Assembly (NCBI GenBank): GCA_963750495.1
Contig: CAVVQV010000015.1
Coordinates: forward strand, 35,691-99,690
Direction of reading: 5' to 3'
Source: JANLYC01 sp963750495
GTDB lineage: Bacteria; Actinomycetota; Actinomycetes; Propionibacteriales; Nocardioidaceae
Length of the DNA: 64,000 nt
The translations under genes were made by a program, and so were the position numbers. Below the pieces are notes generated by a model. It did not search any database. It was not told the origin of the DNA and was given only the letters and a program-made list of their open reading frames with translations. Shown here piece after piece: positions 34,092-42,372 of this stretch; the stretch's first letter is position 1; each line of letters opens with the position of its first letter.

Positions 34092-35780
34092 GTGAGCAAG
34101 GCAGCAGACCTCTTCGCCACCCACCGCAGCACGCTGGACGCCGCCATCGAGGCCACCCGCACGCGCGGCTACTACTCCGCATACCCCGAGTCGCCGAGCC
34201 CGAAGGTGTACGGCGAGACGGCGGCGGCCGATGGCGTGCAGGCCTTCGAGGCGTGGCTCGACGACGACTTCCCGCTGTCGACGCCGGGTTCGGACGGGAC
34301 CGTGGCGACGGAGAAGTCTCCGTTCGGCAAGCCCTTGAACGTTCGGTATCCGCGAGTCACGCCGGACGGTGTACCGGCGCTGGTCGAGGCAGCCTCGGCT
34401 GGATTGACGCACTGGCGTGACGGCGGCATCGAGGCCCGCGTCGGCGTGGGGCTGGAGGTGCTGGCACGACTGCACCAGCGGGTCTTCGAGCTGGCCAACG
34501 CGGTGCAGCACACGTCGGGGCAGGCCTTCGTGATGGCGTTCCAGGCCGGCGGCGCGCATGCGCTCGACCGCGCCCTCGAATCGATCGCCTACGCCTATAT
34601 CGAGATGACGCGCGTGCCCGAGACCGCGGTCTGGGAGAAGCCGGGCCGTGACGCGCCTATCCGGATGGAGAAGACGTTCACCGTCGTACCGCGCGGGCTG
34701 GCGCTGGTGGTCGGCTGCAACACGTTCCCGACGTGGAACTCCTGGCCCGGTCTGTTCGCCTCGCTGGTCACCGGCAACCCGGTGATCGTCAAGCCGCACC
34801 CAGGTGCGGTGCTGCCTCTTGCGATCACCGTGCAGGTCTGCCAGGAGGTGCTGGCCGACGCCGGGTTCGACCCCAACGTCGTGACGCTGGCTGCCGAGGA
34901 CCCGGCCGACGGGCTCGCGGCGGTCCTGGCAGTCCGGCCCGAGGTCAAGCTCGTCGACTTCACCGGCGGCAACGCCTTCGGTGAGTGGCTGGAGGACAAC
35001 GCCCGGCAGGCCACGGTCTACACCGAGAAGGCCGGCGTCAACACGGTCGTCATCGACTCGACCGACTCCTTCAAGAGCATGTGCTTCAACCTCGCGTTCT
35101 CGCTGGCGCTCTACACCGGTCAGATGTGCACTGCCCCGCAGAACCTCTACCTCCCGGCCGACGGCATCGACACCGACGAGGGACACAAGAGTGTCGACGA
35201 CGTGGTCGCCGGGTTGGGGGCCGCGTTCGACAAGCTGGTGGGCGACGATGCGCGGGCCGTCGAGCTGCTGGGTGGCGTGGTGAACGCTGGTGTCCTCGAG
35301 CGACTCGGGCAGGTCGGTTCGGCCGGCACGGTCGTGATCGAGTCCCGCGAGGTCACCCACCCCACCTACGCCGATGCCGTCGTGCGTACGCCCACGGTCG
35401 TCGTGCTCGACATTGCCGACGGCAAGACCTACGAGAGCGAGTGCTTCGGGCCCGTCTCCTACCTGATCCGGACCGGGTCCACGGCCGACTCGATCGAGAC
35501 GTTCCGGCGTACGGTCATCGAGCACGGCGCCATGACGGCCGCGGTCTACTCGACCAGCGACGACGTGATCAAGGCGATGCGGTCGGCCGCTCTCGATGCA
35601 GGCGTGGCGCTCAGCGAGAACCTCACGGGACAGGTGTTCGTCAACCAGTCGGCAGCGTTCAGCGACTTCCATGGCACCGGGGCCAACCCGGCCGCCAACG
35701 CGACGTACACCGACGGCGCCTACGTGGCGGGTCGCTTCCGCTTCGTCCAGTCCCGCCGCCACCTCCGACAACTCGGTTAG
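34092..35780 (+). CDS. paaN: Phenylacetic acid degradation protein PaaN (aldehyde dehydrogenase family)
   Basis: 562 residues. The N-terminal RGYYSAYPESPSPKVYGE is a PaaN feature. The aldehyde dehydrogenase core has GCNTFPTWNSWPGLFASLVTGNPVIVKPHP, FTGGNAFGEWLE, TEKAGVN (catalytic Glu region) and the nucleophile Cys346 in YTGQMCTAPQNLYLP. It lacks the fused MaoC hydratase of PaaZ. It is thought to oxidise the ring-opened semialdehyde of the phenylacetate pathway. GAGGA precedes the GTG start. It lies 4 kb from paaK/paaI, on the opposite strand. Confidence 0.88.
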   Translation: MSKAADLFATHRSTLDAAIEATRTRGYYSAYPESPSPKVYGETAAADGVQAFEAWLDDDFPLSTPGSDGTVATEKSPFGKPLNVRYPRVTPDGVPALVEAASAGLTHWRDGGIEARVGVGLEVLARLHQRVFELANAVQHTSGQAFVMAFQAGGAHALDRALESIAYAYIEMTRVPETAVWEKPGRDAPIRMEKTFTVVPRGLALVVGCNTFPTWNSWPGLFASLVTGNPVIVKPHPGAVLPLAITVQVCQEVLADAGFDPNVVTLAAEDPADGLAAVLAVRPEVKLVDFTGGNAFGEWLEDNARQATVYTEKAGVNTVVIDSTDSFKSMCFNLAFSLALYTGQMCTAPQNLYLPADGIDTDEGHKSVDDVVAGLGAAFDKLVGDDARAVELLGGVVNAGVLERLGQVGSAGTVVIESREVTHPTYADAVVRTPTVVVLDIADGKTYESECFGPVSYLIRTGSTADSIETFRRTVIEHGAMTAAVYSTSDDVIKAMRSAALDAGVALSENLTGQVFVNQSAAFSDFHGTGANPAANATYTDGAYVAGRFRFVQSRRHLRQLG

Positions 35781-36604
35781 GGGGTGACGTTGAGGGACTC
35801 CAGGATGCGGGCGGCCAGGCCCTCGGGCGCGGTGGTGGCGGCGGTGATGCGCACCGGCAGGCTGGACGGGTCCCGCCGCCCGGCGCCGAGCATCGTGAAC
35901 GTCTCGGTGTCGAGGGTGAACCGCACGGTGGGCTCATCCAGGAGATCGTCGGTACGCCGACCGCGGTGATCCTCGTCCACCTCGACGGCATACCAGCCCG
36001 TCGACGGTCCGGTCACGTCGAAGACGACCGTGGTGCCGGAGGGCGCGCCGGCGGCTTTCGCCACCACGTAGGGAAGCGCCGCGCCGTACACACCCTGAAC
36101 GTGGGCGGCCGGCACGGTGTCGAGGTCGCCCGGCTTGCCCACAGCCCGGCGGATGTCCTGCTCGTGTACCCAGAGGTCGATCGGCCGGTTGCGGAGCAGG
36201 ACCGCCCAGCTCCAGCCGATCCGGCCGGGCGTGATGGCAGGGATGGCGTCCGGGTCGTCCAGCGGTTCGGCGGTCAGCAGGGTCGTACGCCGCTCGACCG
36301 CGTCCTCGAACTCCGCGATGACCTGCTCAGCAGTACGGCCACGACGCGCGACGACACCGCGCTCGGTGTAGATGCCGCGTGGCCCGGTGATGTGGGCGGC
36401 CGACTTGTCGATCTCGACCTGCAGGGGCTCGTCTCCTGCGAGCTCGGCCTCCAACGCCGCACAGTGCGCCACGATGTCGCCGACGCTCCACCCGGGCAGG
36501 TCGGTCGGGAGGCGCCACTCGGCATCACTCAGACCGCGGGCCAGCGCGGCGAGGTCAGCAGCGGCCGCCCGCCAGACGTCGACCAGGGCGCGTAGTTGGT
36601 TCAT
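35777..36604 (-). CDS. Maleylpyruvate isomerase / DinB-fold family protein
   Basis: 275 residues from the ATG at 36604; the frame continues open far upstream but into the helicase antisense, so the rest is not coding. It starts LVDVWRAAAADLAALARGLSDAEWRLPTDLPGWSVGDIVAHCAALEAEL, the MDMPI N-terminal metal-binding fold with its His. LRNRPIDLWVHEQDIRRAVG follows, supplying further His/Asp ligands, and the C-terminus is SCP2-like. Actinobacterial members are mycothiol-dependent enzymes or unassigned. Its stop overlaps the paaN stop tail-to-tail by 3-4 bp. Confidence 0.83.
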   Translation of the reverse strand: MNQLRALVDVWRAAAADLAALARGLSDAEWRLPTDLPGWSVGDIVAHCAALEAELAGDEPLQVEIDKSAAHITGPRGIYTERGVVARRGRTAEQVIAEFEDAVERRTTLLTAEPLDDPDAIPAITPGRIGWSWAVLLRNRPIDLWVHEQDIRRAVGKPGDLDTVPAAHVQGVYGAALPYVVAKAAGAPSGTTVVFDVTGPSTGWYAVEVDEDHRGRRTDDLLDEPTVRFTLDTETFTMLGAGRRDPSSLPVRITAATTAPEGLAARILESLNVTP

Positions 36605-36940
36605 GTCCGGAGCGTACAAACCGGTCGGGACGGCAGCACAGACGGGTCGGTCAGCTTCGACGACACCACTCCCGACGGGACGCAGGTCACGTCTGTGGTG
36701 GTCAGACCGGTGCCCATCCGCTGGTAGACTGGCATCAGCCAAGGCGTCGTACTCCGGTCTTCTGGTTGGAGGAGCCGCCTTTTTTTGCGCCCGTGACACG
36801 GTGTCCGTCCTCAGCAGCCTGCTGGGGCCAACGGTCGGCCTAGGTTCGGGCGTGCCGGTGCCACAAGGCAGCCGGTCCGACCGATCCGAACCGCTTGATC
36901 GTTGCTGGTGGCCCTGCGCCGCCGTCTGGAGCTTTTCCCT
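36605..36940. other. Intergenic region and long leader of the helicase gene
   Basis: 336 bp without a gene. It contains an extended -10 promoter at 36722-36730, a hairpin with T7 at 36742-36786 and a ~150-nt untranslated stretch up to the helicase GTG. The minus-strand gene at 36604 must also have its promoter here, but no clear box is seen. Confidence 0.6.
36722..36786 (+). promoter_or_regulatory. Promoter followed by a putative transcription attenuator upstream of the DEAD-box helicase
   Basis: TGGTAGACT (36722-36730) is an extended -10 (TGn-TAGACT); transcription should start near 36737. Immediately after, AGGCG (36742-36746) pairs with CGCCT (36776-36780), with inner pairing CCGG (36754-36757) to CTGG (36762-36765) and CTCC to GGAG. 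The stem is followed by seven T (36780-36786). This is a rho-independent terminator in the leader, ~155 nt before the coding start, a T-run rare in this GC-rich DNA. Readthrough control of helicase expression, for example by cold or RNA folding, is inferred. Confidence 0.65.
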
Positions 36941-38572
36941 GTGTCTGGTGATCCCACCAACCCCGCTCAACCCACCTTTGGTCAGCTCGGCCTGCCCGAG
37001 GTGATCGTGCGCGTTCTCGCGCGCAGTGACATCACGGTCCCCACCCCGGTCCAGCTGGCCGTCCTGCCCGATGCGATGGCTGGCCGCGACGTCCTCGGTC
37101 GTGCGGCCACCGGCTCGGGTAAGACGCTGGCCTTCGGGCTCCCGATCCTGGCCCGGCTGACAGGCCGCAAGAGCAAGCCGAAATCGCCGCGCGCCCTGAT
37201 CATCGTGCCCACCCGTGAGCTCGCCGCCCAGGTGCGCAGCTCGCTCGAGCCGGTGGCGCACGCCGTCGGTATCAAGCTGGCGACCGTGTACGGCGGCACG
37301 CCGTACGACCGGCAGATCAAACGGCTTCGCGCCGGCGCCGACGTGGTCGTTGCGACGCCCGGGCGGCTCCGCGACCTCCTCAACCGGGGCGCCTGCTCGC
37401 TCGACCAGGTCGAGGTCACCGTGCTCGACGAAGCCGACCACCTGTGCGACCTCGGGTTCTATCCCGAGGTGACGGCACTGGTCGCGATGACTCCCGACCG
37501 TGGCCAGCGGATGTTGCTGTCTGCGACGCTGGACGGCGATGTCGACCGTCTGGTCCGTGAGCACCTCACCAACGCCGTGACCCACGACTGTGATGCCGAC
37601 GCGGACAAGCCCGACATCGAGCACCACGTGCTCGTCACCGGACCGCACAACAAGCTCGACACCGCGGCCGACCTGCTGCGCGCCAACCCGCGCTCGATCG
37701 TCTTCACCCGCACGCGCAACGGCGCCACCGACCTGGCGGCCAAGCTCGCCGACCTCGGCGTGCCCACGGTCGACCTGCACGGTGCCCTGAGCCAGAACGC
37801 CCGCGAGCGTAACCTGCGCAAGTTCCGCAGCGGCCAGGCCGACGTGGTCGTCGCCACCGACGTCGCCGCCCGCGGCATCCACGTCGATGGGGTCAACCTC
37901 GTCGTGCACTTCGACGCGCCGACCGAGCACAAGGCTTACCTGCACCGTTCCGGACGTACGGCGCGCGCCGGCAACTCGGGCACCGTCGTCACGATGACCA
38001 CCGAGCGACAGGTCGCCACCGTCGTACGGCTGCAGAAGGCTGCCGGCGTCGTTGCTGCGCACCACGATGCACGGACCGCCCCCCAGCCGATGACCGCCGA
38101 GGCGCTCGCGCTGACCGGCATCCCCGGCGACGAGGTGCGCCTCGACACCGCACCGCGCGGCGGCTCCCGCAGTGGAGCCCCCCGCAAACATGGGGCACGC
38201 CGTACCGGCACCTCACAGGGTCCCCGGCGACCGGCCGGCCGCCCCGCTCGCACGAGCGACAACAGCCAGCGTCGCGACGACCGTCAGGCTCGCCCGACGT
38301 ACGAACGAGCCGTGAGACCAGCCGACGGCCGCGATCGCAACCGCGCCGACACGTACACGAAGCATGACCGCAAGACGCGTCCTGTGCGCAGACCCGATGG
38401 CCGGGATGTCGTCGCTGTCAGTGCAGAGGTCAGCGTCGGCAAGCGTGATTCCGCCGACCGGCAGGCGCCCAGGCCGCCGAGCGGGAAGGCCGGCTCGAAG
38501 CCGCGCACGCGGGCGGGCGGCACCAAGAAGGCCCGCTGGACCGCCGCAGACCGCAAGGCTCGTCGCCGCTGA
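36941..38572 (+). CDS. DEAD-box ATP-dependent RNA helicase
   Basis: 543 residues from the GTG at 36941, which has GGAG 9 nt upstream. Motifs in order: Q-motif region PTPVQLAVLPDAMAGRD, motif I ATGSGKT, PTRELA, TPGRL, motif II DEAD (VLDEADHL), SAT, IVFTRT, TDVAARGIHVDGVN and HRSGRTARAG. A basic, Arg/Lys/Gly-rich tail (about 420-543) should bind RNA, as in RhlE/CshA/DeaD-type helicases. It unwinds structured RNA in ribosome assembly or mRNA decay. Its leader carries an attenuator-like terminator. Confidence 0.92.
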   Translation: MSGDPTNPAQPTFGQLGLPEVIVRVLARSDITVPTPVQLAVLPDAMAGRDVLGRAATGSGKTLAFGLPILARLTGRKSKPKSPRALIIVPTRELAAQVRSSLEPVAHAVGIKLATVYGGTPYDRQIKRLRAGADVVVATPGRLRDLLNRGACSLDQVEVTVLDEADHLCDLGFYPEVTALVAMTPDRGQRMLLSATLDGDVDRLVREHLTNAVTHDCDADADKPDIEHHVLVTGPHNKLDTAADLLRANPRSIVFTRTRNGATDLAAKLADLGVPTVDLHGALSQNARERNLRKFRSGQADVVVATDVAARGIHVDGVNLVVHFDAPTEHKAYLHRSGRTARAGNSGTVVTMTTERQVATVVRLQKAAGVVAAHHDARTAPQPMTAEALALTGIPGDEVRLDTAPRGGSRSGAPRKHGARRTGTSQGPRRPAGRPARTSDNSQRRDDRQARPTYERAVRPADGRDRNRADTYTKHDRKTRPVRRPDGRDVVAVSAEVSVGKRDSADRQAPRPPSGKAGSKPRTRAGGTKKARWTAADRKARRR

Positions 38573-38637
38573 GGCTCGACGAGCGGAGTGGGTCGAATCG
38601 GTTTACCGTGTTCGCAACGACCCGAAAGGAGCCCAAC

Positions 38638-38847
38638 GTGGCTATCGGATTTGGAGTCTTGCTGATCGCGGTGGGTGCGATCTTCGCGTTCGCACTCAAC
38701 GTCGACCTGAACTTCATCGAGGACAACACCCTCGGGTGGATCCTCATGATCGCCGGCGCTCTCGCCATCGTCTTGTCCTTCTTCGTGGGCGAGCAGCAGC
38801 GTCGCAGGACCACCACCCATGTGGAGGAGCGTCATTACGACGCCTGA
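38638..38847 (+). CDS. Small membrane protein, DUF6458-like
   Basis: 69 residues from the GTG at 38638 with AAGGAG 6 nt upstream. Two hydrophobic helices (about 2-20 and 33-51) are separated by the conserved NVDLNFIEDNTLGWILMIAGA segment, then a basic, His-containing tail. Actinobacteria commonly carry one or more copies; function unknown. It follows the helicase by 65 bp and ends before a strong hairpin. Confidence 0.82.
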   Translation: MAIGFGVLLIAVGAIFAFALNVDLNFIEDNTLGWILMIAGALAIVLSFFVGEQQRRRTTTHVEERHYDA

Positions 38848-38882
38848 GAGCTAAGCTCCGCACCGAACTTCCCAACACGGAC

Positions 38883-38911
38883 AGGCCCGGCCACCTCAGG
38901 TGGCCGGGCCT
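38883..38911. terminator. Bidirectional terminator between DUF6458 gene and fadE5
   Basis: Perfect 13-bp stem AGGCCCGGCCACC / GGTGGCCGGGCCT (38883-38895 with 38899-38911) around a TCA loop, followed by TCTGTGG. It lies 35 bp after the plus-strand gene and 27 bp after the end of the convergent fadE5 gene, so it can terminate both. Confidence 0.85.
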
Positions 38912-38937
38912 CTGTGGTGGCCTAGATCAGGCCGCGC

Positions 38938-40800
38938 TCAGAAAGCGGCTTCGTCGAGGTCCATCGGCAGCAGGTCGGTGGCTTCCGCGATGGCGCGTTC
39001 GGCGGTGATCTTCGGCAACACGTTGCGCGCGAAGAACTGTGCCGCCGCGACCTTGCCTGTGTAGAACGCCTCGTCCTTGGTGGACACCTCACCGGCCAGT
39101 GCGGTGAGAGCCACGTCGGCCTGACGCAGCAGCAGGTACGCACAGATCACGTCGCCGAGTGCCATGAGGAGCCGCGTCGTGTTGAGCCCGGTCTTGTAGA
39201 TCGACGAGACGTCTCCACCCTCGGCCTGCGGATTTCCGGCGGTGAGGTGGCTGACGAGCAGGCCTACCAGCGCCTGGGCGTCCTCGAGTCCGGTGGCGAG
39301 CAGCTCACGCTCCTGCTTGAGGCGCCCGTTGCCGGCCTCGTTCTCGAGGAAGGCGGTGATCTCGGCCGACACGGCACCGAGGGCCTGGCCCTTGTTCCTC
39401 ACGATCTTGCGGAAGAAGAAGTCGAGGCCTTGAATCGCGGTGGTGCCTTCGTAGAGCGTGTCGATCTTCGAGTCACGCACGTACTGCTCGATCGGGTAGT
39501 CCTCGAGGAAGCCGGACCCACCGTAGGTCTGCAGCGACTCAGTGCCGAGGAGCACCCAGGCGCGCTCGGATCCGTAGCCCTTGACGATCGGCAGCAGCAG
39601 GTCGTTGACCGCTTCCGCCAGCTCGGCGCGCTCGCCCGCGGCGCCTGCGATGGCGATCTCGTCCTGGTACGTCGCCGTGTAGATGACGAGGGCGCGCAGC
39701 GCTTCGGCATACGACTTCTGGGTCAGCAGCGACCGGCGCACGTCCGGGTGGTGCGTGATCGTCACGCGTGCCGCCGTCTTGTCCGACGACTGCGTCAGAT
39801 CAGCGCCCTGGACCCGGGTCTTGGCGTACTCGAGCGCGTTGAGGTACCCGGTCGACAGCGTCGCCATCGCCTTGGTGCCGACCATCATGCGGGCGTGCTC
39901 GATGACCTGGAACATCTGGGCGATCCCGTCGTGGACCTCACCGAGCAGCCAGCCCTTGGCCGGGTGCTTCTCACCGAAGGTCAGCTCACACGTGGTGGAT
40001 GCCTTGATCCCCATCTTGTGCTCGACGCCCGTGACGTACGCGCCGTTGCGCTCGCCCGTGAGCTCGCCGGTCTCGAGGTCGAAGTCGTACTTCGGGACGA
40101 TGAACAGCGACAGCCCTTTGGTGCCCGGGCCGCCCGCACCGTCGACGCCGACGGGTCGGGCGAGCACGAGGTGGACGATGTTCTCGCTCATGTCGTGCTC
40201 GGCTGAGGTGATGAAGCGCTTGGTGCCCTCGATGTGCCAGGTGCCGTCGTCCTGCGGGATCGCGCGTGTACGTCCGGCCCCGACGTCGGAGCCGGCGTCG
40301 GGCTCGGTCAGCACCATGGTGGCGCCCCAGACACGGTCGACCATGTGGCGGGCGATCAGCTGGTCGCGCTCGGTGCCGTTGCGCCACACGACGGAGGCGA
40401 AGGCCGGTCCGGCGGAGTACAGGTGCACCGGTGGGTTGGCGCCCAGGACGAGCTCTGCGACCGACCATTTCAGGCTGGCGGGCACGGGCTGGCCCCCCAG
40501 CTCCGCCGGGAGCTCGAGGCGGTACCACTCGGCGTCCATATAGGTCTGATAGGCCCGCTTGAAGTCCGCAGGCATGGTGACCGAGCTGGTGGCCGGGTCG
40601 AAGACGGGAGGCTCCCGGTCGGCACTCGCGAAGGAGTCGGCGAGCTCCTCGCGGGCCAGCCGGTCGACCTCGTGCAGGATCTCACGCGCGGTCGCTGCAT
40701 CGACGTCGCCGAAGGGTCCGGTGCCGAGCACCCGGTCGCGCCCGAAGACCTCGAACAGGTTGAACTCGATGTCGCGAACGTTGCTCTTGTAGTGGCTCAT
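38938..40800 (-). CDS. fadE5: Acyl-CoA dehydrogenase, FadE5-like
   Basis: 620 residues, the long form typical of actinobacterial FadE5; the start MSHYKSNVRDIEFNLFEVFGRD is the FadE5 N-terminus. The central domain has GATMVLTEPDAGSDVGAGRT (FAD/substrate loop). The C-terminal domain has KGYGSERAWVLLGTESLQTYGGSGFLEDYPIEQYVRDSKIDTLYEGTTAIQ, with the catalytic Glu in YEGTT. It performs the first, FAD-linked step of fatty-acid beta-oxidation with broad chain length. Its promoter is covered by two TACT-N4-AGTA palindromes, so repression by a TetR-type regulator is likely. Confidence 0.9.
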   Translation of the reverse strand: MSHYKSNVRDIEFNLFEVFGRDRVLGTGPFGDVDAATAREILHEVDRLAREELADSFASADREPPVFDPATSSVTMPADFKRAYQTYMDAEWYRLELPAELGGQPVPASLKWSVAELVLGANPPVHLYSAGPAFASVVWRNGTERDQLIARHMVDRVWGATMVLTEPDAGSDVGAGRTRAIPQDDGTWHIEGTKRFITSAEHDMSENIVHLVLARPVGVDGAGGPGTKGLSLFIVPKYDFDLETGELTGERNGAYVTGVEHKMGIKASTTCELTFGEKHPAKGWLLGEVHDGIAQMFQVIEHARMMVGTKAMATLSTGYLNALEYAKTRVQGADLTQSSDKTAARVTITHHPDVRRSLLTQKSYAEALRALVIYTATYQDEIAIAGAAGERAELAEAVNDLLLPIVKGYGSERAWVLLGTESLQTYGGSGFLEDYPIEQYVRDSKIDTLYEGTTAIQGLDFFFRKIVRNKGQALGAVSAEITAFLENEAGNGRLKQERELLATGLEDAQALVGLLVSHLTAGNPQAEGGDVSSIYKTGLNTTRLLMALGDVICAYLLLRQADVALTALAGEVSTKDEAFYTGKVAAAQFFARNVLPKITAERAIAEATDLLPMDLDEAAF

Positions 40801-40829
40801 GGTCCCGGAACCCCTCACAGCTCGACACT

Positions 40830-40876
40830 TTACTCGTCAGTAACTTAAGTATCCTACTGGCGAGTAGCCCAAGCAA
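40830..40876 (-). promoter_or_regulatory. fadE5 promoter with two palindromic operators
   Basis: On the minus strand TTGCTT (40876-40871), 17 nt, GATACT (40853-40848). CTACTGGCGAGTAG (40854-40867) fills the spacer and TTACTCGTCAGTAA (40830-40843) covers the start region. Both are TACT-N4-AGTA palindromes, 24 bp apart centre to centre (about two helical turns). ACTTAAGT (40843-40850) lies between. A dimeric repressor, probably TetR-like, is inferred; its gene is not nearby. Confidence 0.7.
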
Positions 40877-41009
40877 GCGGTTCGGCCAAAATCGTGACAT
40901 CCCCACGCCCGCGGGGGCGGTGCGCCCAGGGCTTGAGGCCTCGGAGGTGGCACGCGCTGAAAGCGACGGCCGTGCCGGTCCGGCGAGATCAACCAGTAGC
41001 GTGTGAGCC

Positions 41010-41489
41010 ATGGCTCAGGCGATGGCACAGACCCGCAGCTGGCTGGCGGCTGCCGTCGTGGTCGGTGGGCTGTTCCTGATGCACGGCATGACGGCAGACC
41101 ACTCGTTGCCAGTCCCGATGGCCCATGGCCCCGTGCACGCAGCTGTCTCCCAGCCCGCTGGTTCGGCAGCGGCTGACGACGCGGGTGCAGACCACATCGG
41201 GGTGGCTGGTAGCGGCGACGAAGCAAACGTCCTGGCCTCCGGCCACTGGGCGTTCGCAGCGCATCCCCCGAGCCCGGCCGATCACTCGCACGGCACGGCC
41301 GGCGCCTGTCTGGCGCTGTTGGCTGCCGTCATCCTGATGCAGGTGCTGGGCCGCCGCCTCCCCCTACGCCGCATTGACTGTCGCGCACACGTGCGCGGCG
41401 CCGAGTCCGTGACCTGGGGGGCGGCACACAGGCATCCGCCCTGGATGCGGAATCCGTCCTCGACCCTGTTGTGCATCAGCCGCACGTGA
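41010..41489 (+). CDS. DUF6153-like small membrane protein
   Basis: 159 residues. The N-terminal hydrophobic segment WLAAAVVVGGLFLMHGMTADH and a second one, ACLALLAAVILMQVLG (about 98-114), flank a His-containing Ala-rich loop. A polar tail follows. The LFLMHG-MTADH motif and position before a DUF305 gene match the DUF6153 family, which accompanies copper-related genes; its role is unknown. TAGCGT (40997-41002) 7 nt before the ATG may be its -10. Confidence 0.7.
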   Translation: MAQAMAQTRSWLAAAVVVGGLFLMHGMTADHSLPVPMAHGPVHAAVSQPAGSAAADDAGADHIGVAGSGDEANVLASGHWAFAAHPPSPADHSHGTAGACLALLAAVILMQVLGRRLPLRRIDCRAHVRGAESVTWGAAHRHPPWMRNPSSTLLCISRT

Positions 41490-41584
41490 GCTGACCGGTC
41501 AGGTTGGGACCAGCGCTGCGGCGCGGCCACGGCCCGGACTCATCGGCCTGTCCATTGCACAACTCGCTCAGACACGGAGTAGTC

Positions 41585-42310
41585 ATGCCCCCATCAACGA
41601 CGTTCGCTACTCGCCCACACCCGTTGCTCACCGCCACCGCGCGGCCGCAAAACCCACAACCCGTCGGCAGCTCCCCTGTTAGCGGAATGCTGCACGCTGC
41701 AAGGTTTTTCCTCGCCGCTGTTGCCCTGGTAGGCGGCCTCACCGCGTGCTCCGGCAGCACCAACTCGCCAGGCAGCACAAGTTCCGGGAGCAATGCTTCC
41801 GACGTCAGCTTCGCCACCAACATGATCCCGCACCACGCTCAGGCGATCGAGATGGCCGACCTGGCGCTCTCGCAGGCCCGGTCGCCGGAGGTGGTCGACC
41901 TGGCCACGGCGATCAAGAAGGCTCAGCAGCCCGAAATCGACACGATGACCGGCTGGCTGAAGGGCTGGGGAGAGCCCGTCCCCGACCTTGGGTCCGATGA
42001 CGGGATGGACCACGGGATGGCTGAGGACGGTGGCATGGCCGGCATGGACGGGATGGACGGGATGGACGGGATGGCCGGAATAATGTCCGCTGCCGACATG
42101 GAGAGGCTCGGATCCAGGACGGGAAGAGCTTTCGACACGATGTGGCTGACGATGATGATCGAGCACCATGAAGGAGCCATCGACATGGCCAAGACAGAGA
42201 TCGCCGATGGTGCCTCTGATGATGCGATCTCGCTCGCCCACGCCATCATGACCGCACAGCGGGTCGAGATCGAGACCATGAACCGGCTGCTCGACACGCT
42301 GTCCCGCTGA
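41585..42310 (+). CDS. DUF305 lipoprotein with Met/Asp-rich loop
   Basis: 241 residues from the ATG at 41585 (GGAG 5 nt upstream); an internal ATG at 41687 would give a standard lipoprotein signal MLHAARFFLAAVALVGGLTAC, whose Cys would be lipidated. Two DUF305 half-domains contain NMIPHHAQAIEMADLAL and MIEHHEGAIDMAKTEI, each with paired His. Between them is a loop of GMD/GMA repeats (about 168-185) suited to soft-metal binding. DUF305 proteins are ferritin-like helical bundles often linked to copper handling outside the membrane. It sits between DUF6153 and a second DUF305 gene. Confidence 0.83.
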   Translation: MPPSTTFATRPHPLLTATARPQNPQPVGSSPVSGMLHAARFFLAAVALVGGLTACSGSTNSPGSTSSGSNASDVSFATNMIPHHAQAIEMADLALSQARSPEVVDLATAIKKAQQPEIDTMTGWLKGWGEPVPDLGSDDGMDHGMAEDGGMAGMDGMDGMDGMAGIMSAADMERLGSRTGRAFDTMWLTMMIEHHEGAIDMAKTEIADGASDDAISLAHAIMTAQRVEIETMNRLLDTLSR

Positions 42311-42372
42311 TGTGCCATGGATCAGTCGGGCCGGTGTCTGCCCGGACTCGAACGCCAGGAGGCATTCGAGTC

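Noticed and set aside
35777..38191. 804-codon minus-strand frame that includes the maleylpyruvate-isomerase-family gene
   Set aside because: Only the part from the ATG at 36604 is family-like; the upstream extension is antisense to the DEAD-box helicase.
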